64,000 bases of DNA from positions 744,001 through 808,000 of the forward strand of contig NZ_JAUSUR010000001.1 of the NCBI RefSeq assembly GCF_030814225.1. The letters are read 5' to 3'. The DNA comes from Breznakia pachnodae (lineage in GTDB: Bacteria; Bacillota_I; Bacilli_A; Erysipelotrichales; Erysipelotrichaceae). Every line of letters starts with the position of its first letter. Positions within the stretch are counted from its first letter, which is position 1. The notes beneath the pieces are model-generated. The model was not told the DNA's origin, did not search any database, and saw nothing but the letters and a program-made list of their open reading frames with translations. This document shows, piece by piece, positions 63,655-64,000 of this stretch. A program made the translations under genes and the position numbers.

Positions 63655-63927
63655 CTATTTCGTTTTCTTATCATCACCGTGACCAGAATATTTTCTGGTT
63701 GGTACGAATTCGCCTAATTTATGGCCTACCATATCTTCAGTAACAAATACTGGCAAATGTTCTTTACCATTGTAAACAGCAAACGTGTGCTCTACAAATT
63801 GTGGGAAGATAGTTGATCTACGAGACCAAGTTTTAATTACTTCTCTTTTTCCAGACGCGCTAACTGCTTCCACTTTTTTCATTAAGTGCTCATCACAGAA
63901 AGGTCCTTTTTTAAGACTACGACTCAT
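63655..63927 (-). CDS. rpsS: ribosomal protein S19
   Basis: 90 residues: [29 protein letters not shown] and [15 protein letters not shown]. Standard. Confidence 0.97.
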   Translation of the reverse strand: MSRSLKKGPFCDEHLMKKVEAVSASGKREVIKTWSRRSTIFPQFVEHTFAVYNGKEHLPVFVTEDMVGHKLGEFVPTRKYSGHGDDKKTK

Positions 63928-63945
63928 TTACTTTCCTCCTTTGCC

Positions 63946-64000
63946 TTACTTACTGTTACGACGACGAACGATTAATTTGTCCGATGCGTTCTTTTTCTTA
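63946..64000 (-). CDS. rplB: ribosomal protein L2, 3' end only
   Basis: The last 17 codons before the stop read KKKNASDKLIVRRRNSK, the normal C-terminus of L2. The rest lies beyond the window edge. SD for rpsS lies just after its stop. Confidence 0.93.
   Translation of the reverse strand, partial: KKKNASDKLIVRRRNSK

Overview
The window comes from a low-GC Gram-positive (Firmicutes) chromosome. The evidence is strong AGGAGG-type ribosome binding sites, AT-rich DNA, an ECF-type energy-coupling module next to truA, YolD beside a Y-family polymerase, and the standard Firmicute order of the S10/spc/alpha ribosomal protein cluster. The absence of rpmD between rpsE and rplO and the low-complexity tails on S5 and S3 suggest an Erysipelotrichia-like gut bacterium. 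That placement is inference; no 16S rRNA gene is present.

Layout. Positions 1-2.3 kb hold small chromosomal genes (zinc-ribbon protein, membrane protein, GNAT acetyltransferase, DUF1905 protein). Positions 2.5-5.1 kb hold a one-polypeptide restriction-modification enzyme (nuclease, N6-adenine methylase and target recognition parts fused). From about 5.6 to 30.5 kb lies an integrative and conjugative element (ICE). At its left end are two serine recombinases, the smaller one frameshifted. Next come an HUH-type Rep/relaxase with a two-hairpin candidate origin and an FtsK-like coupling ATPase. A Gram-positive type IV secretion set follows: VirB2-like pilin, VirB6-like membrane protein, VirB3-like protein, a VirB4 N-domain-like protein, VirB4 ATPase and a CHAP peptidoglycan hydrolase. 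Two surface protein genes follow, one intact (SpaA/VaFE adhesin) and one broken by a frameshift. The last 5.5 kb is a block of small orphan proteins. It contains a large palindrome and, most interestingly, what looks like a type I toxin-antitoxin locus (27-residue hydrophobic peptide facing a short convergent RNA). A separate, roughly 100-nt structured RNA is predicted on the opposite strand near 24.6 kb.

The ICE stops just before a tRNA-Ala/tRNA-Ile pair at 30.6-30.8 kb. From 31 to 39.3 kb are chromosomal genes: AhpC with a domain-permuted AhpF-like reductase, a DJ-1-like protein lacking its cysteine, an ECF sigma factor with its anti-sigma factor, and a Y-family polymerase with YolD. From 39.3 kb to the end everything is on the minus strand. 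rpsI and rplM (with an L13 leader), a MATE transporter, a PHP phosphatase, truA and ecfT-ecfA2-ecfA1 come first. A solo tnpB-like gene and several envelope genes (CapA-like, VanY-like, O-methyltransferase, RraB-like) follow. The long ribosomal cluster then runs from rplQ to a partial rplB. The usual Firmicute run rplQ-ecfA1-ecfA2-ecfT-truA-rplM-rpsI is recognisable here but is interrupted twice.

All promoters, hairpins and repeats were read by eye; protein families were assigned from motifs and not by database search.
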